DNA of 37,761 nt from an uncultured Eubacteriales bacterium (GTDB taxonomy: Bacteria; Bacillota; Clostridia; Christensenellales; Aristaeellaceae), in assembly GCA_902796025.1 (NCBI GenBank), contig CADBNW010000068.1, forward strand, positions 1-37,761, written 5' to 3'. The notes beneath the pieces were generated by a model that saw nothing but the letters and a program-made list of their open reading frames with translations, was not told the DNA's origin and did no database searches. This document shows, in pieces, positions 6,977-15,054 of the stretch (within the stretch, counting starts at the first letter, position 1; each line of letters begins with the position of its first letter). A program made the position numbers and the translations under genes.

Positions 6977-8749
6977 ATGATCAAAAAGCTAATCCGGCAA
7001 ATGCTGGCGGCGCAGGTGCTCAGCGCCCTCACAGTGTCGCTGTGCCTGCTGATCGATAACATCATGATCGGCCGCTTTTTGGGCGTGGATGGCATTACGG
7101 CCTACGGGCTTGCAAACCCCGTGCTGCTTTTGATCGGGGCGCTTGGCTCCATGCTGTCGGCGGGCATACAGGTGACGTGCTCAAAGTCCCTGGGCCGCGG
7201 CTCCCAGGAGGAGACGAACGCCGGCTACTCCTCCGCGATCGCCCTGACGCTTTTGCTAAGCGCCCTGCTCACAGCCCTGGTGCTGCTTTTGCGGGGCCCG
7301 ATCTCGACGCTGCTTGGCGCGGGCCGGGAGGGCGAACTGTTCACCGAGACCCGCGGATACCTGACCGGCTTTATCGTGGGCGCGCCGGCGTCCATGGGGG
7401 CGCTGGTGCTGGTGCCGTTTTTGCAGATGGCGGGGCAAAGCGGGCTTTTGATCGTGTCGGTGCTCACGATGACGGTGGCCGACGTGGGCTTTGATCTTTT
7501 GAACGTGCTGGTGTTTGACGGCGGCATGTTCGGCATGGGGCTTGCCTCCTCCCTTAGCTATTACGCGGCGCTGCTGGTTGCGATGGGCTACTTCCTGTCC
7601 AAAAAATGCGCGTTCCGCTTTTCTATAAGGCAGGTCACGCGGCGCAAGATCAGAGAGCTCTTCACAAGCGGCATCCCCTCCGTGTTTGCGATGGCCTCCA
7701 CGGTGGTGCAGATCTTTGCCGTGAACCAGCTGCTGCTTGGATTGAAGACGGCGGGCGAGGAGGCGGTCGCCGCATATACGGTGATCAACACCATCGGAAA
7801 CGCCGCCTGCTGCATCTGCACGGGCGTTGGGGGAGTGACGCTGACGCTGGCCGGCATCCTCTATAACGAGGAGGATCGCTCGGGCCTTAAGGAGCTGATG
7901 CGGCGGATGTGCTTTTGGTCGCTGCTGCTTGGCGTATGCGCGGGCGGGCTGCTGGTGCTGTTCAGCCCCCAGTGCGCGCATCTGTTTATCGAGCAAAGCG
8001 ACGAAGGCCCTTTGAGCGCGCTGCACATGGCCATAACGGGCCTTCGGGTGTACGCTCTGGGGCTCATTCCCTGCTGCATCAACTACGCCTTCAAAAACCT
8101 CTACCAGGCTACGGGGCGCGTGCGCCTGACGGAGTGCATCTCCATCCTGGAGGGCGCGCTGTGGCCCATCTTGTGCGTGTGGGCGCTTACCCGGATCGCA
8201 GGCGTAAACGGCGCGTGGAGCTTTTTTGCGCTTGGCGAAGCGCTAACGCTTTTGTGCGTTTTGCTGAACGCGCTCCTTCGCCGCGGTAAGGCGGGCGCGA
8301 AAGGCGGCTTTATGCTGTTACTAAAGCCGGACTTTGGCGTGACAAACGAAAACCTGATGGAGGCGGACATCCGCTCCCTGAGCGACGTAACGGGCGTATC
8401 CGCCGCGGCGGAAAAATTCTGCCTGAATCACGGGCAGGACGCCCACGTCGCAAACCGCATCGCCCTGTGCATCGAGGAGATGGCCGCAAACGTCATCCAG
8501 CACGGCTTCAGCCAGGATCAAAAGCCCCATCATCTGATGGTGCGCGTTTTGCACAAGCCCGACCACTTCGTTTTGCGCTTCCGCGACGACTGCCGGGCGT
8601 TTGACCCGCTGCACTACGTGCCGGAGGAGGGCCGGGACGCCCTTGGCATCGGGCTCGTGCTTTCGATGGCGGACGAAGCGGCCTACACCTATTCGCTAAA
8701 CATGAACAACCTGACCATACGCCTTGGAAAGGGGAACGCTGACAAATGA
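6977..8749 (+). CDS. MATE-family transporter fused to an RsbW-like ATPase domain
   Basis: The first ~445 residues form a 12-helix MATE efflux protein ('LIDNIMIGRFLGVDGITAYGLANP', 'ALGLIPCCINYAFKNLYQATGR'), about the full length of the family. The remaining ~140 residues are a GHKL/HATPase_c_2 domain of the anti-sigma kinase type: N-box 'CIEEMAANVIQHGF' (about 498-511), G1-like 'FRDDCRAFDP' (about 535-544) and G2-like 'DALGIGL' near 555. Such ATPase domains bind ATP and often act on STAS-type partners, but none is encoded nearby. MATE proteins normally use ion gradients, so this cytoplasmic domain may regulate rather than power transport. Domain calls are firm; the cargo (perhaps a lipid-linked glycan made by the upstream enzymes) is a guess. 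The gene overlaps the next by 4 bases. Confidence 0.9.
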   Translation: MIKKLIRQMLAAQVLSALTVSLCLLIDNIMIGRFLGVDGITAYGLANPVLLLIGALGSMLSAGIQVTCSKSLGRGSQEETNAGYSSAIALTLLLSALLTALVLLLRGPISTLLGAGREGELFTETRGYLTGFIVGAPASMGALVLVPFLQMAGQSGLLIVSVLTMTVADVGFDLLNVLVFDGGMFGMGLASSLSYYAALLVAMGYFLSKKCAFRFSIRQVTRRKIRELFTSGIPSVFAMASTVVQIFAVNQLLLGLKTAGEEAVAAYTVINTIGNAACCICTGVGGVTLTLAGILYNEEDRSGLKELMRRMCFWSLLLGVCAGGLLVLFSPQCAHLFIEQSDEGPLSALHMAITGLRVYALGLIPCCINYAFKNLYQATGRVRLTECISILEGALWPILCVWALTRIAGVNGAWSFFALGEALTLLCVLLNALLRRGKAGAKGGFMLLLKPDFGVTNENLMEADIRSLSDVTGVSAAAEKFCLNHGQDAHVANRIALCIEEMAANVIQHGFSQDQKPHHLMVRVLHKPDHFVLRFRDDCRAFDPLHYVPEEGRDALGIGLVLSMADEAAYTYSLNMNNLTIRLGKGNADK

Positions 8750-8973
8750 AAAACAAAACTTCAAAGATCCTTTTGCTTTCCGTGATCACGCTATTGTGGG
8801 TGGCCGGCATCGCCTGTATGTTTTTGGACAGGCTGCACATCGGCCTTTTGCTTTGGGGCGTAAGCTTCATCGCGGCGTTTGCGGTGTATCTGGTAGGGCG
8901 CCATCTGGATACGCAAAGGGAAGTGGACGAGGCAAAAGCGCGCAGCGCCTCGGATCCGGAGGGCAAGGCATGA
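8746..8973 (+). CDS. Small two-helix membrane protein
   Basis: The product has 75 residues, with two hydrophobic segments (about 8-26 and 32-50) joined by 'FLDRLHIG' and a charged C-terminal tail ('HLDTQREVDEAKARS'). Its ATG overlaps the stop of the MATE-fusion gene and its stop overlaps the start of the HAD gene, both as ATGA, so it is translated within the operon. I recognise no family. A role as accessory subunit of the MATE fusion is possible only from position. Confidence 0.7.
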   Translation: MKNKTSKILLLSVITLLWVAGIACMFLDRLHIGLLLWGVSFIAAFAVYLVGRHLDTQREVDEAKARSASDPEGKA

Positions 8974-9779
8974 AATACCGCCTAATCGCCGTGGACATCG
9001 ACGGCACGCTGTTGAACCCGATGCGTGAACTGGAGGAGGAGACCATTTTGGCCGCGCGCGAGGCGATGGAGCGCGGCGCGTACTTCGTGCTCTCTTCCGG
9101 CAGGATGCCCCCGGCGCTTTTGCCCATCGCAGAGCAGTTGCAGGTAAACGCCCCCGCCGTTTGCTATAACGGCGGTGCGGTGGTGGATCTTTTGAGCGGC
9201 AAAACCCTCTATTCCACGCCCGTTCCGTTGGAGCTGGCGCGTGAGATCGCCTTGGAATGCGAGCGCATGGGCCTGTACCTGCACGCGTTCGTGCACGGCC
9301 GCTACATCGCCCCGCGCTATTGCGAGCTCACGCGGGAGTACGAGCGACTGTGCGGCGTTGATGCCATCGTGACCGGCGCGCCCATCAGCGAAAGTCTGGA
9401 CGAAGCGCCCATGAAGCTGCTGGTATTGGATACGCCGGATGGCGCGGCCAAAGCCCTTCCCCTGCTAAAGCAGAAGTTTGGCGAGCAGGCCAACCTCATG
9501 CACAGCCAAAAGCACATGATCGAGTGCGTGGGCAGGCAAACCAGCAAGGCTGGCGCGCTGGAATTTTTGCGCAAAAAGCTTGCCGTCGCCCCGGAGGAGA
9601 CCTGCGCCTTCGGCGACGGCATGAACGATCTGGACATGCTGGACTGGGCCGGGCGCGCCTTCGTCATGGGCAACGCGCCCGAAGGCGTAAAGGCGCACTC
9701 CCCGCACTTTCAGATCGTGCCCTCAAACGCGGACAAGGGCGTAGCCAGGACGCTTCGTAGGATGCTTGGCGAAAGCTGA
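8970..9779 (+). CDS. Cof-type HAD-IIB sugar-phosphatase-like hydrolase
   Basis: The start is the ATG at 8970, inside the ATGA overlap with the small membrane protein; a longer in-frame reading from 8724 would run through that gene and is unlikely. The 269-residue product has all HAD motifs: 'AVDIDGTLL' (nucleophile D9, general acid D11), 'VLSSGRMP' (motif II), 'SKAGALEFL' (motif III lysine) and 'FGDGMNDLDML' (motif IV). The C2 cap in the middle places it in subfamily IIB, which dephosphorylates sugar phosphates or flavin and pyridoxal cofactors. The substrate cannot be told from sequence. Confidence 0.93.
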   Translation: MKYRLIAVDIDGTLLNPMRELEEETILAAREAMERGAYFVLSSGRMPPALLPIAEQLQVNAPAVCYNGGAVVDLLSGKTLYSTPVPLELAREIALECERMGLYLHAFVHGRYIAPRYCELTREYERLCGVDAIVTGAPISESLDEAPMKLLVLDTPDGAAKALPLLKQKFGEQANLMHSQKHMIECVGRQTSKAGALEFLRKKLAVAPEETCAFGDGMNDLDMLDWAGRAFVMGNAPEGVKAHSPHFQIVPSNADKGVARTLRRMLGES

Positions 9780-9788
9780 GGGCCAGGC

Positions 9789-10499
9789 ATGACTTACGTA
9801 AGCAGCGACCTGCACGGCTTTTCGGCGGACGATTTTTGGCGTCTTCTTGACAGCGCGGGCTTTTCGGACAGCGACGAATTGATCGTGCTGGGCGACGTGA
9901 TCGACCGAAACGGCGACGGCGGCATCGCTCTTATGCGCCGCATGGCGATGGAGCCAAACATCACCCTTTTGATGGGCAATCACGAGGCGATGCTTTTGAG
10001 CTGCTCGTTTTTGTTTGACACGATCACGGAGGAGAGCATCTCGCGCCTGGATGATACGCGCATCCAGCTGCTCAGCGCATGGCTTAACAACGGCGCGGCG
10101 CCAACGATCGCTTCCTTAAGGGCGCTGTTTCACGAGGACGAGGAAAGCGCGCGGGCGCTTGTTGAGTACATGGAGGACGCGCCGGTGTATGAGGAAGTGC
10201 GCCTACACGGGCGGCGCTACGTGCTGACCCACGCGGGCCTTGGCAATTTTTCGCCGGACAAGCCCCTTGACGCCTACACGGCGGAGGAGCTTTTGTGGCA
10301 CAGGCCCGCGCCGGAGGAAAGCTATTACCCGGACGCCACCGTGATCTTTGGCCACACCCCCACGCAGTACTACGGAAAGCAGCACCAGGGCCGGATGCTT
10401 CGAACGCCAACATGGCTCGACATCGACACCGGGGCCGCGGGCGGCGGAAGCCCGATGCTCCTGCGGCTGGAGGACGAAAGGGAATTCTATTTCAAATAA
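9789..10499 (+). CDS. PPP-type metallophosphoesterase
   Basis: The 236-residue protein carries the calcineurin-like signature in order: 'SDLHG' (D7, H9), 'LGDVIDRNGDGG' (D36, R40), 'LMGNHEAML' (N64, H65), 'VLTHAGLG' and 'IFGHTPTQYYG'. This is the bacterial PrpE/ApaH-like serine/threonine phosphatase or dinucleotide phosphatase layout, using two metal ions. It is cytoplasmic. It starts 9 bases after the HAD gene, so the two hydrolases are probably co-transcribed. The true substrate (phosphoprotein or nucleotide) is open. Confidence 0.92.
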   Translation: MTYVSSDLHGFSADDFWRLLDSAGFSDSDELIVLGDVIDRNGDGGIALMRRMAMEPNITLLMGNHEAMLLSCSFLFDTITEESISRLDDTRIQLLSAWLNNGAAPTIASLRALFHEDEESARALVEYMEDAPVYEEVRLHGRRYVLTHAGLGNFSPDKPLDAYTAEELLWHRPAPEESYYPDATVIFGHTPTQYYGKQHQGRMLRTPTWLDIDTGAAGGGSPMLLRLEDEREFYFK

Positions 10500-10528
10500 C
10501 GATATTTCATCATATCAGGAGGCAGCAA

Positions 10529-11473
10529 ATGTATTACATCGGCATCGATCTTGGCGGAACCGGCATCAAGGCCGGGCTTGTGGACGAGGGCGGCAAAATC
10601 ATCTGCAAGGCGGGCTGCCCGACGCTGGTGGAGCGCGGCGCGCGCCCCATCGTGGACGACATGGCAAGGCTCTGCCGCGAGGTAGCGCAGCAGGCGGGCG
10701 TAAGCTTTGACGAAGTCAGGGCCATCGGCATCGGCCTGCCCGGCATACAGGATCCCCGCACCGGGCACGTGCCCTTCTGCACCAATCTCTACTGGCACGA
10801 GGTGCCGGTGATCGAGTGGATGCAGGAGACCATCGACAAGCCCATCTTTATCGGCAACGACGCGACCGTGGCCGGCCTTGCAGAGAGCGTGGCGGGCGTC
10901 AGCGCGGGCGTCAAAAACAGCGTGTTCATCACCCTGGGCACCGGCGTCGGCGGCGGCATCGTGCTGGACGGCAAGGTCTATTCCGGCTCTCACGGTGTGG
11001 GCAGCGAGCTTGGACACATGATCACGGTGCTGGGCGGCGAGGAGTGCACCTGCGGCAACCGCGGCTGCTGGGAGCGCTACGCAAGCGCCACGGCGCTGAT
11101 CCGCATGGGCAAGGAGGCGCTAAAGGACGCGCCGGACAGTTTGATCTTAAAGCTGGCCGGGGGCGACGAGAGTGCGATCACCGCAAAGCACGTGATCGAC
11201 GCGGCCAAGCAGGGCGACAGCGCAGCGATGAAGGTGTTCGACTGCTATGTGTACCACCTCTGCGCGGGGCTGGTCGGCATCATCAACTTTATCGATCCCG
11301 AGGTCATCGTGCTGGGCGGCGGCGTGAGCCACGCGGGCAAGTTTTTGCTGGACGCCGTGCGCAAAAAGCTGCCGGAGATGGTCTTCTATAAAACCATGCC
11401 CTATGCAAGGGTGGAGCTTGCGACCCTTGGAAACGACGCGGGGATCATTGGGGCGGCGATGCTGGGAAAATAG
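10529..11473 (+). CDS. ROK-family sugar kinase (glucokinase-like)
   Basis: The start at 10529 follows an AGGAGG site; the upstream in-frame extension lies inside the phosphoesterase gene. The 314-residue product shows 'GIDLGGTGIKAG' for ATP phosphate binding, 'GNDATVAGLAE' with catalytic D111, 'TLGTGVGGGIV', and the ROK zinc motif 'ELGHM...CTCGNRGCWE' (H163, C173, C175, C180). 'GLPGIQDPRTG' also fits glucokinases. It phosphorylates a hexose, probably glucose, in the cytoplasm. Keeping both the catalytic aspartate and the zinc ligands, and lacking an N-terminal helix-turn-helix, argues for a kinase rather than a ROK repressor. It is the last gene of the 3737-11473 cluster. Confidence 0.93.
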   Translation: MYYIGIDLGGTGIKAGLVDEGGKIICKAGCPTLVERGARPIVDDMARLCREVAQQAGVSFDEVRAIGIGLPGIQDPRTGHVPFCTNLYWHEVPVIEWMQETIDKPIFIGNDATVAGLAESVAGVSAGVKNSVFITLGTGVGGGIVLDGKVYSGSHGVGSELGHMITVLGGEECTCGNRGCWERYASATALIRMGKEALKDAPDSLILKLAGGDESAITAKHVIDAAKQGDSAAMKVFDCYVYHLCAGLVGIINFIDPEVIVLGGGVSHAGKFLLDAVRKKLPEMVFYKTMPYARVELATLGNDAGIIGAAMLGK

Positions 11474-11474
11474 G

Positions 11475-11507
11475 CGATTGAAATGAATCGGAGATTCATT
11501 TCAATCG
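11475..11507. repeat. Perfect 15-bp inverted repeat
   Basis: CGATTGAAATGAATC (11475-11489), loop GGA, and its exact complement (11493-11507), starting two bases after the ROK stop codon. No T run follows, so it is not a standard terminator. It opens the palindrome block described at 11508-11762. Confidence 0.9.
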
Positions 11508-11762
11508 GATGGCTAAAACGTCTGTGAGGGTGTTTTAGTCGAAACGCCAGAGCTTGATAGCGTAGGCGATAGGAAAGCAGTTTTTGCTGAAATTTCCTGC
11601 GGGAAATTTCCGGGCGCAAAAACTGTAAGGAAGCGATTATTTGTTCCGGTCGTCTCCGCTGCGCTTCGCTTCCTCCACAAAAATCCCTGTCCTCGGGGTG
11701 GCAAAGCCACCCCTGCGGATTGAAATTGGAGGGGCTGCGGCCCCTCCAGACCTCCCGGGAGG
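11508..11762. repeat. Block of nested palindromes, possible mobile palindromic element
   Basis: This 255-base stretch between convergent genes has no gene but four or more further inverted repeats. CTAAAAC/GTTTTAG lies at 11513-11519 and 11532-11538. A two-level hairpin has CAGTTTTTGC/GCAAAAACTG (11578-11587, 11616-11625) outside GAAATTTCC/GGAAATTTC (11589-11597, 11602-11610). GGGGTGGC/GCCACCCC lies at 11695-11702 and 11706-11713, and GGAGGGGC/GCCCCTCC at 11728-11735 and 11740-11747. CCTCCCGGGAGG at 11751-11762 is self-complementary. Such density is typical of REP- or MITE-like intergenic elements, but only one copy is visible here. Confidence 0.55.
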
Positions 11763-11793
11763 GTTCTCCCGAAAGTTGTGTTTTGAACATATA

Positions 11794-11845
11794 AGCGCCT
11801 CGCCGATTTGGCGAGGCGCTGTGGGATTTTTGGGGGGATTTTTTT
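11794..11845 (+). terminator. Intrinsic terminator between convergent operons
   Basis: AGCGCCTCGCC (11794-11804), loop GATTT, GGCGAGGCGCT (11810-11820), an 11-bp perfect stem, followed by two T runs (11827-11831 and 11839-11845). The orientation serves the ROK-side operon. On the minus strand the same stem is not followed by a T run, so it would be a weak terminator for the GH51 gene. Confidence 0.7.
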
Positions 11846-13718
11846 ATTGGGCTGGCAAGTCTGTTTCATCGCTGAGCCATACGGCCAGGATGCTGTGCGG
11901 GGGGAGGTTGTAGGTTAGGGGATCGGTCGGGAGGGCGGGGGTAGTGGTGAAATAGGAGGGTGGGGTTACGCTGTCTGCGGTGCAGAGGGAGGCCTTGTAG
12001 GGAACAAGGCTTTGAGTGGATTGTAAGCGGGCGAGGCTTATGCGGCTTTCTTTGGAGAAGGAGCTGTTGATCACGGTGAGGAAGACGTGCTTTCCGTGGC
12101 GCGTCGCAAGGGCGTCGTCCTTTGCGCAGCAGATCTCGCCGCCGATATGCCCGCTCATAAGCTTGAACACCTGTCCCTGCGCGGTAAGGCGCGCTTCGTG
12201 CGGCAGCACCTCGATCAGCCCTTCGTTTACGGCCTCGAAGCTGCAGGCCTGCGCGATGGAAAGCGTCTGGGCCTGCGTCATCAGCATGTGCAGGGTCTTG
12301 GCGGCAAAGATGCCGTCGGTGACGCTGGAGGGCCTGTTCCACGCGTACCACACGTTCCACTCGTCCATGGAGATGGCAGCGTTTTGGGGAAGCTCGGCGC
12401 GGTTTTGCTTAAGCTGGCTTAGAAGATTTGAAACCTGACTTACGCACGCCTCGTAGTCGCCTTCAATTGCGTCCACGCTTCGGTACATGGGCTGGCCGGC
12501 GTAAAAGTGCTGGGAGACGAGGGGCGCTATGTCGCATATCGCGGCGGCGCTTTGCCTTGCCCATTTACCATTTGGATAGGGACCGGAGGAGCAGAGGGTC
12601 AGGTCCGGGCAGACGGCCAGCATCTTTTCGGCGTTTGCCCGCGCAAGGCGCGCATAGCCCTCCGGCGTGTTTTCGCCCTCCATGTGCCCGTAGCCAAATT
12701 CGTTGCCCAGCGACCACAGGCGCACGTTGTATTTTTCGGGGTGGCCGTTTTTGGCGCGCAGGCGGCCAAAGGGCGTGGAAACGTCGCCGTTACAGTATTC
12801 CACCCAGGCGGCGCTCTCCTCGGGGGTGTTCCAGCAGGGATTGATCGTGATGAAGGGCTCCGCGCCCACCTCGCGGCACAGAGCTATAAAATCGTCTGTG
12901 TCGATCTCGTGAAAATCATAGCCCATCGTGAAGGGCTGCGTCTCGATCCCAAGCCAGGATTGCAGCGGCGCACGCATGTCGCAGGGCAGCAATCCGTCCG
13001 CCCAGTTGTATTCGCCCGCGAAGTTGCCGCCCGGCCAGCGGATGAGCTTTATGTTCATTTGCTTGAGCAGTTCGATCACGTCCCTGCGCATGCCGCGAAA
13101 GTGGCCCTTTGGCAGCAGGGAGACGCTGCCTATGCAAAGGGAGGCGCGCTGAACAAAGCTCAAGCGCAGATCGGCATCCGCGTCGTCAAAGAGGCAGGTA
13201 AGGCTTATTTCATAGGTGCGCCAGTCGTTTCCGGTTAGGGCGATCTCTTCTTCTGCGTATATGCGCTTTCCAAAGCGGGCGCAAAGCTCCACCTTCAAAG
13301 AAAGCGGCGCGTCGGTTTTTGCGACGATGCGAAATTCATAAGTCTCACCCGCGCGCAGGGGCAATTCGTGCTGGCCGATGCCGCAGCTTTCGCCCGGCCA
13401 GAAGTTTACGATGCGCTGGGACTGCGCTTCGTTTGCCCGATGCATGTGATACATTTCGTGGTGGCGCGTATAGGGCTCCCCAAAGCCCAGAAAGGCCCTG
13501 TCCCCGATGGGGTACCATTCGCAGGCCTGCCCTGTGCGGACCGTGGGCTTGCCCGCAAACTTCCGGTTTCGGAGCAGCTGCGCCGAAAGCCCTTTATAGA
13601 CGCACGCGCGCGTGTGCTCGATGTTCGTGCCAAAAAGGCGCGGCGATACCGTCCCCGAAGGCCTGCCGTTCAGCTCAACGACCAGTTCGTTTTTGCCGTC
13701 CCAACCCGTTTCCTTCAT
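11844..13718 (-). CDS. GH51-type alpha-L-arabinofuranosidase
   Basis: I start at the ATG at 13718, with GGGAGGA about 9 bases upstream, rather than an earlier in-frame ATG at 13799 that would overlap sstT. The 624-residue protein begins with the N-terminal strands of GH51 ('VSPRLFGTNIEHTRACVYKGL') and then a CBM_4_9-like sandwich (about 70-200). The catalytic barrel has 'KLIRWPGGNFAGEYNW', 'WSLGNEFGYG' with acid/base E340, and 'SMDEWNVWY' with nucleophile E453. It releases arabinofuranosyl residues from arabinan, arabinoxylan or arabinogalactan fragments. It has no signal peptide, so it should act on imported oligosaccharides. It lies 47 bases after sstT on the same strand. Confidence 0.93.
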   Translation of the reverse strand: MKETGWDGKNELVVELNGRPSGTVSPRLFGTNIEHTRACVYKGLSAQLLRNRKFAGKPTVRTGQACEWYPIGDRAFLGFGEPYTRHHEMYHMHRANEAQSQRIVNFWPGESCGIGQHELPLRAGETYEFRIVAKTDAPLSLKVELCARFGKRIYAEEEIALTGNDWRTYEISLTCLFDDADADLRLSFVQRASLCIGSVSLLPKGHFRGMRRDVIELLKQMNIKLIRWPGGNFAGEYNWADGLLPCDMRAPLQSWLGIETQPFTMGYDFHEIDTDDFIALCREVGAEPFITINPCWNTPEESAAWVEYCNGDVSTPFGRLRAKNGHPEKYNVRLWSLGNEFGYGHMEGENTPEGYARLARANAEKMLAVCPDLTLCSSGPYPNGKWARQSAAAICDIAPLVSQHFYAGQPMYRSVDAIEGDYEACVSQVSNLLSQLKQNRAELPQNAAISMDEWNVWYAWNRPSSVTDGIFAAKTLHMLMTQAQTLSIAQACSFEAVNEGLIEVLPHEARLTAQGQVFKLMSGHIGGEICCAKDDALATRHGKHVFLTVINSSFSKESRISLARLQSTQSLVPYKASLCTADSVTPPSYFTTTPALPTDPLTYNLPPHSILAVWLSDETDLPAQ

Positions 13719-13765
13719 GCCGCCTGTCCTCCCTTTTTCTACTGTCCCCCGCGGGGACGCGCGTT

Positions 13766-14992
13766 TTACATATGCAGGTCCCGGCCCTCCTTGATCCACT
13801 CGCGGAATTCCGCCGTGGCGGTAAACAGCACGTCGCCGGAGGAGTTGATGGCCGTTTCGCAGGAATCCTGGATGACGCTGATGATGAAGCCCACCGCCAC
13901 GACCTGCATGGCGATATCGTTATTGATGCCGAACATGGAGCAGGCCATCGGGATCAGCAGCAGGGAGCCGCCGGCTACGCCCGAGGTGCCGCAGGCCCCG
14001 AGGGTGGCTAAAATGCTAAGCACGATCGCGGCCGGGAAGGTGACGCCGATGCCAAGCGTATGCGCGGCGGCAAGCGTCATGATGGTGATGACCACGGCGG
14101 CCCCGTCCATATTGATCGTAGCGCCAAGGGGGATCGACACGGAATAGAAATCCTTGTCAAGGCCCAGACGCTCGCACAGGGACATGTTGACGGGGATATT
14201 GGCTGCGGAGCTTCGGGTAAAGAAGGCGGTAAGGCCGCTTTCCCTTAGGCACCTGAATACCAGCGGGTAGGGATTGCGGCGAAGGGTAAGGCCAACGATC
14301 AGGGGGTTGCTAACCAGCGTCACGAAGGCCATCGTGCCCACCAGCAGGATAAGCAGCTTGCCGTAATCCGCAAAGATGGAAAGCCCGCTTGTGGAGACCG
14401 CCGTAAATACCAGGCCCAAAATGCCAAAGGGCGCAAGGCCGATGATCCAGCGCACGACCTGGGACACGGCGTCTGAAATGTTTTGCAGGGAGAGCTTGAG
14501 ATTTGGCGAAGCAAAGGCCTTGAACGCAAGCCCCAGCATCACCGCCCAGGCTAGCACGCCCACATAGTTTGCGCTGCCGATGGCCGTGACGGGGTTTTGC
14601 ACGATATTGCCAAGGATGGACTTGAAGATCTCGACAAGGCCCCCGGGAGGCGTGGAGGAGATTTCGCCCGCTGTAAGCTTTATGCTTATCGGGAAGAGGA
14701 AGCTTGCGATCACGGCGATTATGGCCGCGATCAGCGTGCTTGCAAGATACAGCGCGATCACCGTGGTAAAGCGCTTGCCGATGCCGCCGGTGGCGTTTGC
14801 AAGGGAGCTTATGACCAGCACGAACACCAATAGCGGCGCGATGCCCTTTAACGCCCCTACGAACAGATCGCCCAAAATGCTAAGAAAGCCTGCCCCGGGC
14901 GCCAAAAGCCCAAGCAGCGTTCCAAGCAAAAGCCCGATCAGGATCTTGACGATCAGAGAGGTGCCGTTCCAGATTTTGCCGATCCTTTTCAT
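13766..14992 (-). CDS. sstT: Sodium:serine/threonine symporter SstT
   Basis: The start is the ATG at 14992, preceded by AGGAGGG at 9 bases; a 27-residue extension from 15073 lacks support. The 408-residue membrane protein matches SstT closely in signature stretches I know: 'LFVGALKGIAPLLVFVLVI', 'FFTRSSAANIPVNM', 'SIPLGATINMDGAA', 'GTSGVAGGSLLLIPMAC' and 'AMQVVAVGFIISVIQDSCET'. The family has hairpin loops HP1 (SSAANIP) and HP2 that hold the amino acid and sodium. It imports serine and threonine. It lies between an AraC regulator and an arabinofuranosidase on one strand, an unusual combination for a housekeeping transporter. Confidence 0.96.
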   Translation of the reverse strand: MKRIGKIWNGTSLIVKILIGLLLGTLLGLLAPGAGFLSILGDLFVGALKGIAPLLVFVLVISSLANATGGIGKRFTTVIALYLASTLIAAIIAVIASFLFPISIKLTAGEISSTPPGGLVEIFKSILGNIVQNPVTAIGSANYVGVLAWAVMLGLAFKAFASPNLKLSLQNISDAVSQVVRWIIGLAPFGILGLVFTAVSTSGLSIFADYGKLLILLVGTMAFVTLVSNPLIVGLTLRRNPYPLVFRCLRESGLTAFFTRSSAANIPVNMSLCERLGLDKDFYSVSIPLGATINMDGAAVVITIMTLAAAHTLGIGVTFPAAIVLSILATLGACGTSGVAGGSLLLIPMACSMFGINNDIAMQVVAVGFIISVIQDSCETAINSSGDVLFTATAEFREWIKEGRDLHM

Positions 14993-15054
14993 GGGAAGTC
15001 CCTCCTTAGCTTGATTATCGGGTATTTCCGTTATAGCGATATTTGGAACGAGCG

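Noticed and set aside
8724..8972. N-terminal extension of the HAD hydrolase
   Set aside because: It would overlap the small membrane protein entirely; the ATGA start at 8970 begins exactly at the conserved HAD strand.
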